From the NCBI GenBank assembly GCA_964248625.1, contig CAXTZG010000006.1, positions 1 through 64,000 of the forward strand: a stretch of DNA of 64,000 nt. Reading direction: 5' to 3'. The position numbers and the translations under genes were made by a program. Origin of the DNA: Lichenicola sp964248625. Its GTDB lineage: Bacteria; Pseudomonadota; Alphaproteobacteria; Acetobacterales; Acetobacteraceae. The notes beneath the pieces are model-generated. The model worked only from the letters and a program-made list of their open reading frames with translations. It did no database searches and had not been told where the DNA came from. Below are positions 45,675 to 54,173 of this stretch, in pieces; the stretch's first letter is position 1, and each line of letters opens with the position of its first letter.

Positions 45675-46760
45675 ATGGCCGCAACCTCACCCGTACGCTT
45701 CACGGAAACCGTCGAAACCAGGCAGGAGAATGAGGCAGAAACGATTCAAGAGCTGAACGCGACCTTCGACAAGATTCTCGATGTCACCTCGAAGGATTAC
45801 GGTCATGCCGTGCGATCCGTCCATGCCAAGGCGCACGCCATCCTGCAGGGCACGCTGACCGTCGCGTCCGGCCTGTCGCCTGAGCTGGCGCAGGGCATGT
45901 TCGCCACCCCTGGCGAGCACGCCGTGTTCATGCGCTTGTCCACCAACGCCGGAGACATCCTGCCGGACGCGATCAGCCTGCCGCGCGGCCTGGCGCTGAA
46001 GGTGCTGGACGTGGATGGCGAGCGCCTGCCCGGCGCCGAGGGGCGGACGCAGAACTTCGTGATGGTCAACGGCCCGGTGTTCCAGGCCAAGACCGCCGAC
46101 AAGTTCCTCGGCAGCCTGAAAAAGCTGGCTGGCACCACCGACAAGATGGAAGGCACCAAGACGGCCATGTCCACTGTGATGCGTGGCGTGAGCGGCGCGC
46201 TGAAGACGGTCGGCATCGAGAGTCCTGCGATCCAATCGATGGGCGGCGCGCCCAACGTCGATCCGCTGGGCGAGACCTATTACAGCGTCACCGCGTTCCG
46301 CTACGGCGACTACATCGCCAAGTTCGCCATCGTGCCGGTGTCCGAAGACCTCCGATCGCTGGCCAAGACGGAGATCGACGCCACAGACCGGCCGGACGCG
46401 ATCCGGCAGAACGTGAAGGGGGAGATGCTGCTGATCGACGGCGTTTGGGAAGTGCGGGTGCAGTTGTGCCGCGACCTGGAGAAGCAGCCGATCGAGGATC
46501 CCACCATGGAGTGGAAGGAGGAGGACAGCCCCTTCCAGACCGTCGCCACCATCCATGCCGGGCGGCAGGATAGTTGGGACGCGGGACAGGTGCAGAAGGT
46601 CAACGAGGAGATGCGTTTCTCGCCCTGGATCGGTCTCGCGGCGCACCAGCCATTGGGCAACATCAACCGGGCGCGCAAGGAGCCCTACGAGCATTCGGCG
46701 GAGTACCGCGTGCGATTCAACCGGTGCCCGATCCACGAACCGAACGGGGCCGAGACATGA
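45675..46760 (+). CDS. Catalase-like haem protein (SrpA/catalase family)
   Basis: This 361-residue soluble protein of the catalase-related family (shorter than true catalases of about 480 residues) is preceded by AAGGAGG six bases before ATG. The distal-haem His lies in SVHAKAHAILQGTLTV, followed by LAQGMFATPGEHAVFMRLST, GLALKVLDVDGERLPG and TQNFVMVNGPVF, all typical of the group. VTAFRYGDYIAKFAIVPV and a C-terminal GLAAHQPLGNINRARKE block are shared with the paralogue at 51776. It probably detoxifies organic peroxides or similar. Its stop overlaps the start of a small secreted protein gene (ATGA). Confidence 0.83.
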   Translation: MAATSPVRFTETVETRQENEAETIQELNATFDKILDVTSKDYGHAVRSVHAKAHAILQGTLTVASGLSPELAQGMFATPGEHAVFMRLSTNAGDILPDAISLPRGLALKVLDVDGERLPGAEGRTQNFVMVNGPVFQAKTADKFLGSLKKLAGTTDKMEGTKTAMSTVMRGVSGALKTVGIESPAIQSMGGAPNVDPLGETYYSVTAFRYGDYIAKFAIVPVSEDLRSLAKTEIDATDRPDAIRQNVKGEMLLIDGVWEVRVQLCRDLEKQPIEDPTMEWKEEDSPFQTVATIHAGRQDSWDAGQVQKVNEEMRFSPWIGLAAHQPLGNINRARKEPYEHSAEYRVRFNRCPIHEPNGAET

Positions 46761-47089
46761 GGGACATGAAACTGCTGCGTTCAACGCTGGTTGCTTGTGG
46801 GTTCGGTCTCCTCGCGGGCTTTGCGCCACCCGCACCGGCATTCGCGCAAGGGATAATGCACATGGCGCAGACACCATCGGACTTGAAGAAGTTCAACGTC
46901 ACGGTGCAGCGCTTTGACCCAGGCAAGGGACTGGCGAGCGGCACCGATTTCGTCCTGCCGGTGGACAGCCCTGACGAGGAGCATGCGGTATCCGCGGCGA
47001 TGTCGAACGCGGTGGCATTCACCCACAAGGTGGAAGGCGCCAACGTTTTACCGGTTGCGTTCGCGTGCATGGCGGTGGTCAGCCGCTGA
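46757..47089 (+). CDS. Small secreted protein of unknown function
   Basis: The 110-residue protein overlaps the catalase-like gene by ATGA. Its N-terminus is a signal peptide (MRDMKLLRSTLVACGFGLLAGFAPPAPAFA). The mature ~80 residues (MAQTPSDLKKFNVTVQRFDP, then VLPVDSPDEEHAVSAAMSNA) have no recognised domain. It ends abruptly after VLPVAFACMAVVSR, so it may be C-terminally truncated. Coupling to the haem protein suggests it works with it in the periplasm or is its former secretion partner. Confidence 0.55.
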   Translation: MRDMKLLRSTLVACGFGLLAGFAPPAPAFAQGIMHMAQTPSDLKKFNVTVQRFDPGKGLASGTDFVLPVDSPDEEHAVSAAMSNAVAFTHKVEGANVLPVAFACMAVVSR

Positions 47090-47170
47090 ACCGGTCTGCC
47101 GCGTCCAGCCTGCCTGGATGCGGCAGTAATCGAGTTCGGTTCGTGCCGCAGCCTAAAGAATCTACAAAGT

Positions 47171-47182
47171 ATTGTCGACAAT
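47171..47182. promoter_or_regulatory. Perfect palindrome ATTGTCGACAAT, candidate GntR-type operator
   Basis: This 12-base perfect palindrome fits the T-x-GT-xx-AC-x-A pattern bound by FadR/FCD-type GntR regulators. It is 117 bases upstream of the esterase gene starting at 47299 and downstream of the small secreted gene. No GntR gene is in the window. Confidence 0.4.
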
Positions 47183-47298
47183 TGCGATGTAGAGCGTTCA
47201 TGGATCGTCAGCCCCTTCATGGTGGCATTAATCACTTCGGCCGACCTCCACGCGCAATGCCGGCACGCATGCCTTCTACCTGCTTCAGGAGACGATCT

Positions 47299-48270
47299 GT
47301 GGCCGTTTACGATGCGACGACCATTCCCGAAAAGGTGTCCAGCGGCACCAAGGACCCCGAGATTGCCGAGTGGCTGAAGACGGGGCCGGTTTTGGGCGCA
47401 CACAAGCCGATCCACGTTCAGCGTCGGGAGCATGATGCGTTCATCGACGCTGACCCGCCCCCCGTCGGCCGGGTCGAGCATCTCGGCTTGAAGGGGCCGC
47501 ATGGCACGGTGATGGTCCGCGTCTACCACCCGTCCAGGGCGTCCTCAGCCCCAGGCGGGGCGCTGATCTATCTGCACGGGGGCGGGTTCGTGGTCGGCTC
47601 GCTCGACCAGTTCGAGACGGCGATGCGCCGGCTGTGCGAGGGCGCCGGCGTCCAGGTCTATGCGGTCGACTACAAGCTGGCGCCCGAATACCAATGGCCG
47701 GTGCAGATCGAGGAAGGCGAGTTCGTGGTGCGCTGGCTGCACGCGAGCGCCGCGAAGCGCGGAGTCGATCCGGACCGCATCGCGCTCGGCGGCGACTCCG
47801 CGGGCGGCAACATGACGTGCACGATCTCGCTGAAGCTGCGCGACGAGGGTGGTCCGCGCCTGGCTCTGCAGATGCCTCTCTACCCGGAGGCGGCGATGCC
47901 GTTCGAGACCCCGGCCGGTGTCGAGAACAGGAGCGGCGGCTACGTCGATACCGCCGGCGTGCTGCTGTTCGTGTGGAACCTGCTGCCGCAGGGGACGGAC
48001 TACACCCAGCCCTACGTGACGCCGATGAACGCCAGCAGCCATGCCGACCTGCCGCCTGCGCTGCTGGTGACGTGCGGCTTCGACATGCTGCGCGACGTCG
48101 GCCACGCCTACGCCCGGAAGCTTGCCGCTGCCGACAACGACCTGACTTACGTCCATTTTCCCGACCTGCCGCATGGCATCATCCAGATGACGATGCACTC
48201 GAAGGCGTGCCTGAAGGCCACCGAAGAGATCGCCACCCTGCTGGGCGAGCGGTTGTCGCCCCGGTCCTAG
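47299..48270 (+). CDS. Alpha/beta hydrolase of the hormone-sensitive-lipase (HSL) family
   Basis: This 323-residue protein has a GTG start at 47299, with CAGGAGA seven bases upstream. The HSL family motifs are all present: the oxyanion HGGG in ALIYLHGGGFVVGS, the nucleophile GDSAGG, the acid in LLVTCGFDMLRD and the His in PDLPHGIIQM. It is a carboxylesterase acting on short acyl or aryl esters. It heads a run of same-strand genes (CMD-like, cupin, SDRs). The gap to the next gene is 79 bases, so co-transcription is plausible. Confidence 0.87.
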   Translation: MAVYDATTIPEKVSSGTKDPEIAEWLKTGPVLGAHKPIHVQRREHDAFIDADPPPVGRVEHLGLKGPHGTVMVRVYHPSRASSAPGGALIYLHGGGFVVGSLDQFETAMRRLCEGAGVQVYAVDYKLAPEYQWPVQIEEGEFVVRWLHASAAKRGVDPDRIALGGDSAGGNMTCTISLKLRDEGGPRLALQMPLYPEAAMPFETPAGVENRSGGYVDTAGVLLFVWNLLPQGTDYTQPYVTPMNASSHADLPPALLVTCGFDMLRDVGHAYARKLAAADNDLTYVHFPDLPHGIIQMTMHSKACLKATEEIATLLGERLSPRS

Positions 48271-48349
48271 GGCAGCGATCGGTCCCGCTTCGTTGTTTCT
48301 CAAAGACGCGCTTGTCCCAAAGCGACCAAGCCGAGATCGGAGTTCAAGC

Positions 48350-48928
48350 ATGCGACTGCCCCCGTTGGCGCCTGGCGCCATGACGTCTGACCAGCGCGCG
48401 CTGCACGAGACCATGGCGCCCGTGATTGCCGAGCACCTGAAGGGGTTCATCTCCAAGCGCAGCGACGGCGCCCTGGTCGGGCCGTTTCCGCCGATGCTGC
48501 ACTTCCTCCAGTTCGGGCAGCCGGCATGGGACTATACCCGCGCCCTGATCGAGCAGGCCAAGCTGCCCAAGCCCGCAAGGGAAGTGGCGATCCTGGTCAC
48601 CGGTGCCCGCTTCAGTTCGCGCTACGAGCTGTATGCCCACGAGCACGTGGCCGAAGGCACCGGACTATCGCCGGCCAAGATCGCGGCGATCGCAGCCGGA
48701 CAGCGCCCGGCCGACCTCAGCGTGGAAGAGGCAGCCGCCTACGACGTTGCCGCCGTGCTGGCAGGCGGCCAGCAACTGGCGGGGTCGACATATCGGGCGG
48801 CGATCGACGCTTTCGGCCAGGATGGCGTGGGCGAGCTGGTCTACCTGATCGGCGGCTACTGCCTGGTGTCGGTGCTGCTGAACGCCTTCGACATGTCCGT
48901 GCCAGGCAGCGAAGAGGGGCTGGGCTGA
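48350..48928 (+). CDS. Carboxymuconolactone decarboxylase (CMD)-family protein
   Basis: This 192-residue protein runs from ATG 48350. It is all-helical with the AhpD/CMD pattern AREVAILVTGARFSSRYELYAHEHVAEGTG, in which the usual catalytic Cys pair is replaced (ARFSSRYE, no Cys-x-x-Cys). It is thus more like the decarboxylase or a non-peroxidatic member than AhpD. A second helix group (GVGELVYLIGGYCLVSVLLNAF) completes the fold. Its stop overlaps the cupin start (TGATG). The substrate is unknown. Context suggests catabolism of a cyclic or aromatic compound. Confidence 0.78.
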   Translation: MRLPPLAPGAMTSDQRALHETMAPVIAEHLKGFISKRSDGALVGPFPPMLHFLQFGQPAWDYTRALIEQAKLPKPAREVAILVTGARFSSRYELYAHEHVAEGTGLSPAKIAAIAAGQRPADLSVEEAAAYDVAAVLAGGQQLAGSTYRAAIDAFGQDGVGELVYLIGGYCLVSVLLNAFDMSVPGSEEGLG

Positions 48929-49599
48929 TGCCGGAGGCGATGGCGCAGCCGGACGAGGAGGCCGCGAACCACCACGATGCGGTGACCGCCAAGGGGCAGG
49001 ATACCGGCGCGCAGGCGGTGCCGACGAGCCTGGATGCAGCCGCGCGGCTGGGCGGCGGTGGGGCGGACCCGAAGCATCCGCATCTGTTCCACCTCGCCAG
49101 CGCGGCCGGCAGCGCCTACCCCGGCGGCAACCTGCAGGGTGCGATCGCTGCCAACTGGAGCATCCTTGCCGGACAGCAGGGCTCCGTCTATCTCGCCCGC
49201 CTCAAGCCCGGCGGCGTGCGCGAGCCGCACTGGCACCCGAGTGCGTGGGAGCTGAACTTCGTCATCTCCGGCAAGGTGCGCTGGAGCCTGGTCGGCCCGG
49301 ACGGGACGCATGACGCGTTCGACGGCGGGTCTGGTGACCTCGTGTTCGCGCCACAGGGTCACTTCCACTACTTCGAGAACGCCAGCGAGACCGAGGAACT
49401 GGTCGTGCTGATCGCCTTCAACGCCAGCAGCTCCGAGCCGGAAGACGATATCGGCGTCGTCGCCTCGGTCAGTGCGCTGCCGGCCGACGTGCTTGGCGCG
49501 GTGTTCGGCACCGGGCCCGAGCTGTTCGACAAGCTGCCGCGCAATACCGAACGCGTCGTGATCGCCCGCAAGCCCGGCTACAGCAAGGACATGCCATGA
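48928..49599 (+). CDS. Cupin-domain protein (oxalate-decarboxylase-like)
   Basis: This 223-residue protein has a single bicupin-type core. Metal-binding motif 1 is GGVREPHWHPSAWELNFVISGKVR (HWH...E) and motif 2 is GDLVFAPQGHFHYFEN (second His). This resembles one half of oxalate decarboxylase or spherulin-like cupins. About 55 flexible hydrophilic residues precede the domain and there is no signal peptide. It is coupled by TGATG to the CMD gene and by ATGA to the following SDR, so the three are one operon. Enzymatic role is unassigned. Confidence 0.8.
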   Translation: MPEAMAQPDEEAANHHDAVTAKGQDTGAQAVPTSLDAAARLGGGGADPKHPHLFHLASAAGSAYPGGNLQGAIAANWSILAGQQGSVYLARLKPGGVREPHWHPSAWELNFVISGKVRWSLVGPDGTHDAFDGGSGDLVFAPQGHFHYFENASETEELVVLIAFNASSSEPEDDIGVVASVSALPADVLGAVFGTGPELFDKLPRNTERVVIARKPGYSKDMP

Positions 49600-50489
49600 C
49601 AACGCAAGCAATGCCGCCGTCGGCAACGCTGTTCCGCCTGGATGGCAAGGTGGCGGTTGTCACTGGCGCCGCACGGGGCATCGGCCGGGCGGCGGCCGTA
49701 GCGCTCGCGCGTGCCGGGGCTGATGTCGCCGGCATCGACATCACCAGTTCGGCCAGCGCCCATGTGGATTTTGCCTCGGCCAGCACCGACGATCTTGCCG
49801 GGACAGGCCGCCTGGTCACGGAGACAGGCCGGCGCTGGATGGCGATCCAGCTCGACCAACGCAACCTGCCGGCATTGCGCCAGGCGGCAAGCTCCATCCA
49901 GTCGGATTTGGGCGGGATCGATATCCTGTTTGCCAATGCCGGCATCCAGGCGTTCAAGCCGATCCTGGAGATGGAGGATGCCGACTGGCATGATCAGATC
50001 GACGTCAATCTGACCGGGACGATGAATGCGGTCCGGGCCTTCGCGCCGCTGCTGGTGTCCCGCGGCGGCGGCCGCATCATCTTGACGTCGTCCACCCAGG
50101 GCCAGCACGGCACCAAGAACGGCTCGGCCTACGCCGCGTCCAAGTGGGGAATCATCGGGCTGATGAAGTCAGCCGCGATGGAGTTCGGCGAGCACAAGAT
50201 CACGGTGAACGCCTTGATCCCCGGGCTGATCGATACCGTGCTGACCCGGCACGAGGACCGCTATGCCCAGGCGCTTCAAACCGCCGGCAAGCAGCCAACC
50301 GGTGATCCGGCCAAGGACGAGGAGGCTGCCCGCGACGCCCTGACCGCCAAGTCTCCGCTCGGCGTGCCATGGATCGCGCCGGAGGACGTGGCGCCGATGG
50401 TCGTCTTCCTGGCCTCCCACGAGGCACGCATGGTGAGCGGCGGGACATTCCCCGTGACCGCCGGCGACAGCGCAAACATCACTGCGTGA
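49596..50489 (+). CDS. SDR-family NAD(P)-dependent oxidoreductase
   Basis: This 297-residue classical SDR has VVTGAARGIGRAAAVALARAGADVAGIDI (cofactor site; Asp after the second strand favours NAD), LFANAGI in place of NNAG, LTSSTQG (catalytic Ser) and YAASKWG (Tyr, Lys). Its central insertion AQALQTAGKQPTGDPAKDEEAA lengthens the substrate loop, as in carveol/mycofactocin-associated SDRs. The start overlaps the cupin stop by ATGA. The set CMD-cupin-SDR suggests oxidation of an alicyclic alcohol, but this is inference. Confidence 0.85.
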   Translation: MTTQAMPPSATLFRLDGKVAVVTGAARGIGRAAAVALARAGADVAGIDITSSASAHVDFASASTDDLAGTGRLVTETGRRWMAIQLDQRNLPALRQAASSIQSDLGGIDILFANAGIQAFKPILEMEDADWHDQIDVNLTGTMNAVRAFAPLLVSRGGGRIILTSSTQGQHGTKNGSAYAASKWGIIGLMKSAAMEFGEHKITVNALIPGLIDTVLTRHEDRYAQALQTAGKQPTGDPAKDEEAARDALTAKSPLGVPWIAPEDVAPMVVFLASHEARMVSGGTFPVTAGDSANITA

Positions 50490-50503
50490 CGAGGAACAAG
50501 GAA

Positions 50504-50772
50504 ATGGACCTCGGCATCAAAGGTCGGACTGCCGTCGTCACGGGCGGTGATTCAGGGATGGGTTATGCAACGGCGGAGATGCTGCTGAAGGAGGGCGTGA
50601 AGGTCGTCCTCACCGATCTTCCCGGCCCTCCGTTGGACAAGGCGGGAGTCGCCTCCAGGCAGTTCGGCGACGTTGTGGTGGTCGCGTCCGACCTGACGAA
50701 GGCCAAACAGGTCCACATCCTGCAGCAGGTGCCAATCTGCGAATCGACGGAGGGTCCGTTGCAACCGTGTGA
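50504..50772 (+). pseudogene. SDR gene with internal deletion and frameshift
   Basis: From ATG 50504 (AAGGAA upstream) about 65 residues are a good SDR N-terminus: MDLGIKGRTAVVTGGDSGMG, then EGVKVVLTDLPG, and ending VVVASDLTKAKQV. After about 50705 that frame is nonsense, but another frame from 50725 reads AGANLRIDGGSVATV followed by a stop at 50772, the typical SDR C-terminus. Roughly 170 central residues, including the catalytic Ser-Tyr-Lys, are gone. The gene follows the intact SDR by 14 bases and was probably its operon partner. Confidence 0.7.
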
Positions 50773-50881
50773 ATGGGCCTAGCAACACTGTCCCAGACGT
50801 CTCGGCATCGCGCCATCTGGCTGGCTGCCGAATGTTTGAACCAGCTGACCACGTCCAAGTCGTCATTCAGGAGATTTTCAG

Positions 50882-51679
50882 ATGTCCGACCACCAGCGTT
50901 CCTTTGCCGTCGTCACCGGCGGTTCCAACGGGATCGGCTTCGAGCTGGCCCGCCAGTTCCTTGCCAACGGGTTCGATGTCCTGATTGCCGCGCAGGATCA
51001 GGCGCATCTGCAGGACGCCGCGAGCCAGCTTTCTTCGGGTGGCGGCAGCGTGACCTGCTGGGCCGGCGACCTGGGCCGCGAGGATCAGGTCGATGCGCTC
51101 CATGCCGCGATCCGTGAAACGGCGCGGCCGGTGGACGCGCTGTGCGTCAATGCCGGCTTCGGCCTCGGTGGCCCCTTTGCCGAAACCGACCTCAAGCGCG
51201 AGCTGTCGATGATCGACGTCAACGTACGCGGCGCCGTGCAGCTCACCAAGCTGGTGCTGAAGGACATGGTGGCGCGCGACGCAGGGCGGATCATGCTCAC
51301 CGCCTCGATCGCCGCCACCATGCCGGACCCGTTCGAGGCGGTATATGGCGGCACCAAGGTGTTCCTGCGTTGGTTCGGCGAGGCCTTGCACGAGGAACTG
51401 AAGCACACCGGCGTCAGCGTGACCGTGCTGATGCCGAGCATGACGGAAACGAACTTCTTCAAGCGTGCCGAGATGATGGACACCAAAGCGGGTGCCACGG
51501 ACAGCAAGGACGACCCCGCCGTGGTCGCCAAGGCTGGGTTCGACGCCATGATGGCGGGCAGGGACAAGGTCACGCCCACGCTGAAGAACAAGATCATGGG
51601 CGCGGTTGCCGACATCCTGCCCGATGCCGTTGCTGCGAAGGTGCATCGCGGCCTGTCCGAACCCGGCTCCGCAGGCTGA
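50882..51679 (+). CDS. SDR-family oxidoreductase (short-chain dehydrogenase)
   Basis: This 265-residue SDR has AGGAGA upstream of its ATG. Motifs are AVVTGGSNGIGFELARQFLANGFDVLIAAQD, CVNAGFGLGG for the NNAG position, LTASIAATMPD (catalytic Ser) and YGGTKVFLRWF (Tyr, Lys). The C-terminus ends without the usual cofactor-binding helix seen in metabolic SDRs and has TPTLKNKIMGAVADILPD. This is the pattern of stress- or lipid-related SDRs (DltE/YqjQ-like). It is separated from the catalase-like gene by 96 bases on the same strand. Confidence 0.84.
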   Translation: MSDHQRSFAVVTGGSNGIGFELARQFLANGFDVLIAAQDQAHLQDAASQLSSGGGSVTCWAGDLGREDQVDALHAAIRETARPVDALCVNAGFGLGGPFAETDLKRELSMIDVNVRGAVQLTKLVLKDMVARDAGRIMLTASIAATMPDPFEAVYGGTKVFLRWFGEALHEELKHTGVSVTVLMPSMTETNFFKRAEMMDTKAGATDSKDDPAVVAKAGFDAMMAGRDKVTPTLKNKIMGAVADILPDAVAAKVHRGLSEPGSAG

Positions 51680-51775
51680 ACGCGCCAGCGGTCTCGACCC
51701 CGTCAAGATCGAAACCGTCGTCACGCATTCTCGGCTCAACACGGGCATGAAATTGGCATCGAAGGAAGCATTGGC

Positions 51776-53265
51776 ATGAGCTCTCGCCAGGTAGCGCGCG
51801 GATTGGCTTGGTTCGGTATCGGGCTTGGTTTGGCGGAACTGCTGGCGCCCCGCACCGTCGCGCGGGCGGCTGGATTACGCGGCCGCGAAAGGCTGCTGCA
51901 GGTGTTCGGCGCCCGTGAGATCGCGTCGGGCGTGCTCGTCCTGGCGGCGAAGGATCCAGAAGCCTGGCTGTGGACGCGGGTGGCGGGTGATGCCCTGGAC
52001 GGGCTGCTCCTGTCTGCGGGCATGCGTGCCGGCAACCCCGACCGGCAGCGCGCCGTCCTGGCAACCCTGGCGGTGGCACCGGTCGTCGTGCTCGACGCTC
52101 TCTATGCGCGCCGCTCCCTTGGTCGCGAAACGGCGGAGTACATGCCGGCGCCGGCGAGCGGGCCAACGCCGCCTTTCGGGGCGTTCGTGCGGTATAGCGA
52201 TGGCGTCGAGAGCATCCCGGCGGATGAGGCGCAGACCATCGACGCGATCCTCGCCTCCATGCATCGCCTGAGCGGGCGCAACCGCACGGAGGACGGCAAG
52301 GCCGTACGGGTCTCGCATGGCAAGTCGCATGGTTTGGCGGTCGGCGAGCTGACCGTGCCGGACGATCTACCGGCGCCGCTTGCGCAAGGCGTCTTCCAGC
52401 CCGGCGCCAGCTATCCCGTCATCGCGCGGCTGGCCAACGTGCCGGGCGAGATCGATGCGGACTCGGTCGCCACGCAGCGAGGGCTGTCACTGAAGCTCAT
52501 AGGGGTGGAAGGCGAGAAGCTGCCGGGCCACGCCGATGCGACGCAGGATTTCGTGCTCGACTCCGGCAACCGCTTCGCCCCCGGCACCGCTGCGCAATTT
52601 CTGACCAACCACCGGCTGCTGGAGCACGCCCCACAAGTCCCGAGCGCCTTCAAGGCCGCGGTCTCGACCNNNNNNNNNNCGCGGCGCGAGCCGCCAACAA
52701 GCTGCTGCACCGGATCGGCGGCGACAGCCCGACGCTGGACTTCTTCGGCCATAGCCGGGTTCATCCGATGGCGGAGGCCTACTTCACTCAGGCGCCCATC
52801 CGCTACGGCGACCATCTGGCCAAGCTCGCCGTGGTACCCGTCGCACCGGCCCAGAGGGCGCTCGACGGCACGTCCGTCGCCCTTGATGACCCGAATGCAT
52901 TGCGGACCGCGACGGTGGGCTTCTTGCGCGAGCACGATGCGGAGTTCGACATCCGGGTGCAGCTCTGCACCGACCTCAGGGCCATGCCGGTCGAGGATGC
53001 CAGCGTCGAATGGCCGGAAAACAAAAGCCCCTATCGCACCGTGGCGCGCTTGCGGTTCCCCCGACAGGACGCCTACAGCCCGGCCCGGCGCAGCTTCGTG
53101 GACAATCTCTCGTTCTGCGTGTCGCACAGCCTTGCGGCGCATCGACCGCTCGGATCGATCATGCGTGCCCGGCTTCACGCCTACCCCGTGATGTCCCGCC
53201 TGCGCCGGGAAGCCAACGGCGCACCCCTGCGCGAGCCGACCTCCATCGATGAGGTGCCGGCATGA
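51776..53265 (+). CDS. Membrane-anchored catalase-like haem protein, interrupted by an assembly gap
   Basis: The N-terminal ~120 residues form a small helical membrane module (MSSRQVARGLAWFGIGLGLA, LLAPRTVARAAGL, AVAPVVVLDALYA). The catalase-like domain follows, with RVSHGKSHGLAVGELTV (distal His), LAQGVFQPGASYPVIARLAN, GLSLKLIGVEGEKLPGHA and QDFVLDSGN. Ten Ns at 52670-52679 change frame, then KLLHRIGGDSP, FTQAPIRYGDHLAKLAVVPV and a SLAAHRPLGSIMRARLHAY end. The parallel with the gene at 45675 is block for block, so they are paralogues, here tethered to the membrane. The stop overlaps the next hydrolase start (ATGA). Confidence 0.8.
52670..52679. other. Assembly gap (10 N) inside the membrane-anchored catalase-like gene
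   Basis: Ten Ns between two halves of one domain in different frames, the same style of gap as the other two in this window. Confidence 0.9.
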
Positions 53266-54173
53266 AGGCTCTGCCGGGACACTCGCCGATGCGAACCTTC
53301 CAGACCGACGAGCTTTCCATCGCGTATGACGACACCGGCAGCGGCGAGCGCGGTACCATCGTGCTGCTGCACGGCTGGCCCGATGATGCGTCCACCTGGG
53401 CGACCGTGGCACCGGTGCTGAACCAGGCCGGGCTGCGCACGATCGTGCCCACCCTGCGCGGCTTCGGCTCCACCCGCTTCCTGACCCCGGCCGCGCCCCG
53501 GACGGGCAATAGCGGCATCCTTGCCATGGACGTGATCGCCCTGATGGACGGGCTCGGGATCGAGCGCTTCGCTGTGGCGGGACACGACTGGGGCTCCAAC
53601 ATGGCGGAAGCCCTGGCGGTGGGCTGGCCTGGGCGGGTGGAGCGCATCGCCATGTTGTCCACCCCGCCGCGCCTGGGCGGGATGCCGACGCCACCGTTCT
53701 GGCACGCGCAGCTCGAATGGTATCACTGGTTCATGGCCACGCCGCGCGGAACACAGGCGGTGCGGGATGATCGGCGCGGCTTCGCCCGCATCCACTGGGA
53801 GAACTGGTCGCCCCCCGGCTGGTTCGACGAGGCGACTTTCGATCAGGTCGCGCAGTCTTTCGACAACCCGGACTGGGTGGACGTCACGCTGCACAGCTAC
53901 CGGTCGCGCTGGGATGTCGCGGCACCCGATGGGCGCAGCGTGGCGCTCGAGACCAGGGTGAAGGCGACGAAGACGCTGTCGCTTCCCGCCATCTACATCC
54001 AGGGCACCGCAGACGGTGTGAACCCGCCGGCTGCCGCGACATCGGTGCCGGAAAAGTTCAGCGGGCCGTTCGAGTTCGTGGAGCTTGCTGGCGTCGGCCA
54101 CTTCCCGCAGCGCGAGGCACCAATGGCCGTGGCCGGCCACCTCGTCACCCTTCTCACCGGGAGCACGTCATGA
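53262..54173 (+). CDS. Alpha/beta hydrolase (haloalkane dehalogenase/epoxide hydrolase-like)
   Basis: This 303-residue protein starts at an ATGA overlap. A second ATG nine codons in (53289) is possible. Motifs are TIVLLHGWPDDASTW (HGWP oxyanion), PTLRGFGSTRFL, AVAGHDWGSNMAEAL with an Asp nucleophile as in epoxide hydrolases and dehalogenases, and VGHFPQREAP with the His. A Trp-rich cap (EWYHWFMATPRG, WENWSPPGWF) suggests a bulky or halogenated/epoxide substrate. It is in one operon with the anchored catalase-like gene and the truncated dehydrogenase. Confidence 0.85.
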   Translation: MKALPGHSPMRTFQTDELSIAYDDTGSGERGTIVLLHGWPDDASTWATVAPVLNQAGLRTIVPTLRGFGSTRFLTPAAPRTGNSGILAMDVIALMDGLGIERFAVAGHDWGSNMAEALAVGWPGRVERIAMLSTPPRLGGMPTPPFWHAQLEWYHWFMATPRGTQAVRDDRRGFARIHWENWSPPGWFDEATFDQVAQSFDNPDWVDVTLHSYRSRWDVAAPDGRSVALETRVKATKTLSLPAIYIQGTADGVNPPAAATSVPEKFSGPFEFVELAGVGHFPQREAPMAVAGHLVTLLTGSTS

